Source: Gammaproteobacteria bacterium
GTDB taxonomy: Bacteria > Pseudomonadota > Gammaproteobacteria > Pseudomonadales > Pseudohongiellaceae
Direction: 5' to 3'
Assembly (NCBI GenBank): GCA_019654215.1
Contig: BPDI01000011.1
Location: 1-64,000, forward strand
DNA length: 64,000 nucleotides
Shown: positions 61,441 through 64,000 of the stretch, in pieces
Position numbering within the stretch: position 1 is the first letter of the stretch
Layout of the letters: the number at the start of each line of letters is the position of its first letter
Position numbers and translations under genes: made by a program
The notes under the pieces: generated by a model
The model's database searches: none
What the model was told of the DNA's origin: nothing
The model's input: the letters and a program-made list of their open reading frames with translations, nothing else

Positions 61441-62092
61441 TTAGAATGTTTTACCGATTGAAAAAACGATCGCTTCACTTTCATCAGGCAGACCTTGTGA
61501 GCTTAACTGGTCCGAAAGCTCATCACTGCTAAAAGATGGCAGCAATACCAACGTCGATTTCGGAGATAGTAGTTCCCCAGCCGATCTCAATATAGTTGCC
61601 ATCGAAGTCGTCGCCGAATGTACCGTAAGTGCCATAGATGCCATTGTCAGCGGTATAGGTTATCGCAAGAAAATCATAATCTTCTGAGGCTCCAAATCCT
61701 TCCCATTCACCGACTGAGTATTCTAAGCTTAATGGTCCGTAGCCAAAATTGAAGTTCACTTCTTCGTAAGTGTCATCGAATTCGCCAGTGTAGTAATAAC
61801 CAGTGAATCCAACACCGACAGTAAAACCGCCATCGAATTCATAGTTATAGCCAAAGTAGCCATCGACTTCAGCGCCATCACCTACATCTGCTGCCCACGC
61901 ACCAACGTAGAAACCACTTTCATCATTCCAATCGACTCCGGCAGATCCTGATGATTCTTTCTGCAAAATACCGCGATAGTAGTACTCAGATGCCCAACCG
62001 ATGTTATAGGACAACTCTGCATGCGCTGATGAGGCAATCAATCCGCTTGATGCCAAGACGAGACCAGCAGCAAGGTGAGTTAACTTTTTCAT
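61441..62092 (-). CDS. TorF family putative porin, one frameshift near the end
   Basis: About 216 residues. ATG 62092 (MKKLTHLAAGLVLASSG) gives the signal peptide, cut after SSAHA. The start of the mature protein ELSYNIGWASEYYYRGILQ is the TorF (TIGR02001) hallmark, followed by beta-strand pairs with Gly and Tyr (VGAWAADVGDGAEVDGYFGYNYEF). A slip near 61535 hides the true last strand, AIVFSIGKTF, ending at 61441. These are outer-membrane beta-barrels thought to be small porins. Confidence 0.87.
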
Positions 62093-62104
62093 TTCTTCCT
62101 CCAA

Positions 62105-62405
62105 TTTAATTTGCGATCTAGCAAGTCAGGCTTGCCGGAAATATCGAACGATTATTTGCTCAGTGTTTTGCAAAGAACTTGCCAGAATATTGAAAGGCAC
62201 GTTTTTACTGGGCTCAGAGGATTTTGTTGCTAATTAGATCCATTTATTCGCTACAAAATGGTGCAGGAAAAAGGGCGCAAAATAGCAGCGCACCATAAAG
62301 GGGCGTCGCTTCAATTAGAGACTTTGGATAAATCAATAAAAAGAAGAGCGAAGAGCAAACAATTCAGCAACCCCAAGATAGAGGATATGGGTGAAGCTTA
62401 ATCGT
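62105..62405. other. Non-coding region upstream of the TorF gene
   Basis: About 300 bases with no gene I can support; holds the porin promoter on the minus strand. No clear motif. Confidence 0.4.
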
Positions 62406-62663
62406 ATGATGATAAAACAGCAGTAGCTCTTCACTATACTCAAACTAATTCAGGAGAATGGGAGGCTCTCCATCGCAGAAATCGCGGAGGCTGTGGGACT
62501 TTCAACAACTCCTTATTGGCGTCGAATCCAACGTATGGAGCAGATCAAATTCACTACTGTCTTACCACTAGACTAGGACAAACATCTTGAGCCCAAATTG
62601 AATTACGAGTGGCTATCGACAGGTCGCTCATTTAAGATCAAGAGAATCGAAATCCAACGATAG
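62406..62663 (+). pseudogene. Lrp/AsnC-family regulator remnant
   Basis: Frame from ATG 62406 reads MIKQQ, a stop, then LFTILKLIQENGRLSIAE and IAEAVGLSTTPYWRRIQRME, which is the Lrp/AsnC helix-turn-helix. It runs to another in-frame TAG near 62575, with KLNYEWLSTG beyond it. The whole ligand-binding RAM domain is missing. Two in-frame stops and a missing C-terminal half fit a decayed gene better than a single read error. The usual Cys in this HTH (TPxxWRR, often TPCWRR) is Tyr. Confidence 0.6.
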
Positions 62664-62710
62664 ATTGGAAAATCATTGGCGCGGAGAATTCAAATGAAAA
62701 TTTACGATAA

Positions 62711-64000
62711 ATGTACAGCCGCAAAAAGTTGCTCTTGCTCTAGTTATAACTTTTATCTTTTTCAATAACAGTGTCCTTGCAGATCCCTCTTGGCCACAAA
62801 ATGAAGTAGGGCCAGTGAGCTGGATTTACACAAGAGGGGGTTGCGAATTTAGATGCGGCGATGGAGCAGATCGTCGCCGACCAAGATGTCGCGGGGAATG
62901 ATCTGGATGTTGGCAAAAGATGGTGAGGTTGCAACTTTTGAGACGGCTGGGCTCGCCCGTGAAATGATCAAGCCCTATGACAAAAGACACACTTTTTCGA
63001 ATTTACTCAATGACCAAGCCAGTAACTGGTGTTGCATTAATGATGCTCCATGAAGAAGGTCTCTGGAATTTTGATGATCCAGTAGTAACACATTCCTGAA
63101 TTTGAGAATTTAACAGTACTGAATAGTTATGATGATGATGGGAATATAGAACTAGACCCTTAGAACGGCAACCGACCATGAGAGAGCTTCTGAACCACTC
63201 CGCCGGCTTTGGTTATGGTCTCGGTGGAAGTGATCCAGTTAATATTTCTTTTAGAGATCAAGCAGTTTTAGCATCTGCAGATTTAGATGAGCTAGTCGCG
63301 AAAGTAGCCGGTATTCCACTGCTCTCCCAACCTGGTGAACAATACTATTATTCTGTGGCAGTCGACCTTCAGGGTTATATCGTACAAGAACTTTCTGGAC
63401 AGAAGTTTGGTGATTTTCTTAATGAAAGAATTTTCGAACCGCTAGGTATGAGTGATACACGTTTCTATGTAAGAGACGAAGACGGGTATCGATTTGCGGA
63501 AGTTCATAACTGGGATGAAGAACGCAATCGATTAGTACAACGCCCCCATCGACAGACCGACCAAGCTATCTGGATCCAAATCGAATGGAATCCGGAGGGG
63601 GGGGGCTGGTTTCTTCCACCCACGACTACGCTCGCTTTCTGCAAATGCTGGTGAATGAGGGAGAGTTGGAGGGGCACGAATTCTAACGCCAGAATCTGTT
63701 CGCATCATGCGAACTAACAGTTTGCGAGATGAGTTAGACATCGGCGGTGGTCCCGATCGTCCCGGTAGAGCAGGTATCGGATTCGGTGTGGATTTTGCTG
63801 TATCTACGATCCTGAACTTGCAGGAACTGCACAAGGTCCTGGAACCTACTATTGGAGTGGCGCTGCTGGTACTTGGTTCTGGATCGATCCAAGTCAGGAC
63901 ATTTTTGGGGGGAATGATTCAAGCTCAAGGGCAGCGACGACCAGGTGCGGCAAATATGCGCAATGTCGCGATCGACTTAATCTATGACGCTCTAGAATAG
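62711..64000 (+). CDS. Serine hydrolase, class C beta-lactamase fold, frameshifted
   Basis: About 425 residues. ATG 62711 (MYSRKKLLL) starts a signal peptide, after a slip near 62740, ending [11 protein letters not shown]. The nucleophile motif SxxK is in [18 protein letters not shown]; the Tyr motif is the YYYSVAVD region, in the place of YxN. Then [14 protein letters not shown] and [20 protein letters not shown] are family marks. The end reads [16 protein letters not shown], then [17 protein letters not shown]. At least seven slips fall along it (62740, 62835, 62965, 63100, 63590, 63675, 63815). It is an esterase/peptidase-like enzyme, not necessarily a beta-lactamase. Its stop TAG is the last codon of the window. 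Confidence 0.82.

Noticed and set aside
1-64000. CRISPR array, phage or insertion sequence
   Set aside because: No spaced direct repeats, transposase, integrase or phage structural gene seen in any frame. The HNH gene is the stand-alone chromosomal type.
62711-64000. Beta-lactamase resistance gene
   Set aside because: The fold is class C-like with SxxK, but the YxN position and overall features fit the broad serine hydrolase/esterase family; no basis to call resistance.

Overview
The window is a stretch of gammaproteobacterial chromosome. The lineage call rests on the pepP / zapA / 6S RNA / ygfA neighbourhood with two UbiH-type hydroxylases beside pepP, the gltB-gltD pair, and a LexA box that matches the E. 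coli-type 20-mer exactly. Moderate GC, a TonB receptor, TorF-type porin, DUF5916 barrel protein, several secreted peptidases and hydrolases, and two secreted 'PDLQGxW' paralogues suggest a free-living, probably marine, heterotroph that lives on peptides and organic acids. That habitat is inference. I see no phage, IS, CRISPR array, tRNA or rRNA.

The sequence carries many apparent single-base frameshifts. At least twenty genes read as two or more collinear ORFs in different frames on the same strand, often at G/C or A/T homopolymers. Because essential genes (gltD, ygfA) are hit as well as accessory ones, I treat most as assembly error from noisy long reads. I annotate whole genes across the breaks. 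A few stretches (Lrp/AsnC, LysE) look more like true remnants.

Layout. 1-7.2 kb: a partial unknown gene, a beta-helix lipoprotein, a PF20091-type alpha/beta hydrolase, a DMT exporter, an HNH nuclease, an exported protein of unknown role and an SDR. 7.4-11.1 kb: TonB receptor followed closely by a class I/II aminotransferase. 11.1-15.8 kb: histidine phosphatase, enoyl-CoA hydratase, CaiB/BaiF CoA transferase, a PDLQGxW secreted protein, and a divergent polysaccharide deacetylase. 16-18.2 kb: aquaglyceroporin, a small coupled gene, and a convergent glycerophosphodiesterase. 18.2-26.6 kb: DUF5916 outer-membrane protein, an M1-M28-PDZ fused peptidase, a PD40 beta-propeller protein and a D-cysteine desulfhydrase/ACC deaminase-type enzyme.

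26.6-32.0 kb: an operon for an exported molybdenum hydroxylase (Tat-signal 2Fe-2S subunit, Mo subunit, FAD subunit with an extra Cys loop, cytochrome b, small protein), closed by a strong terminator. 32.0-40.7 kb: a long regulatory gap, glutamate synthase gltB-gltD, and a convergent propionyl/acetyl-CoA synthetase. 41-47 kb: small zinc-ribbon membrane protein, LysE remnant, ABC exporter, methyltransferase, TetR regulator. 45.8-52.5 kb: ubiH-like, MaoC, DUF1499, ubiH-like, pepP, TIGR02449, zapA, 6S RNA, ygfA, then a 30-residue membrane peptide missed by the ORF track.

52.8-58.4 kb: an SOS mutagenesis cassette, imuA-imuB facing dnaE2 tail to tail, with a LexA-type box before each transcription unit. 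58.5-64 kb: an atypical D-aminoacylase homologue lacking usual metal ligands, a second PDLQGxW protein, a TorF-family porin, an Lrp/AsnC remnant and a class C beta-lactamase-fold serine hydrolase ending at the window edge.

Nothing here is clearly a new defence or mobile system. The most interesting items are the split SOS mutasome, the M1-M28-PDZ fusion, the exported molybdenum hydroxylase with its cytochrome b, and the ligand-poor amidohydrolase.
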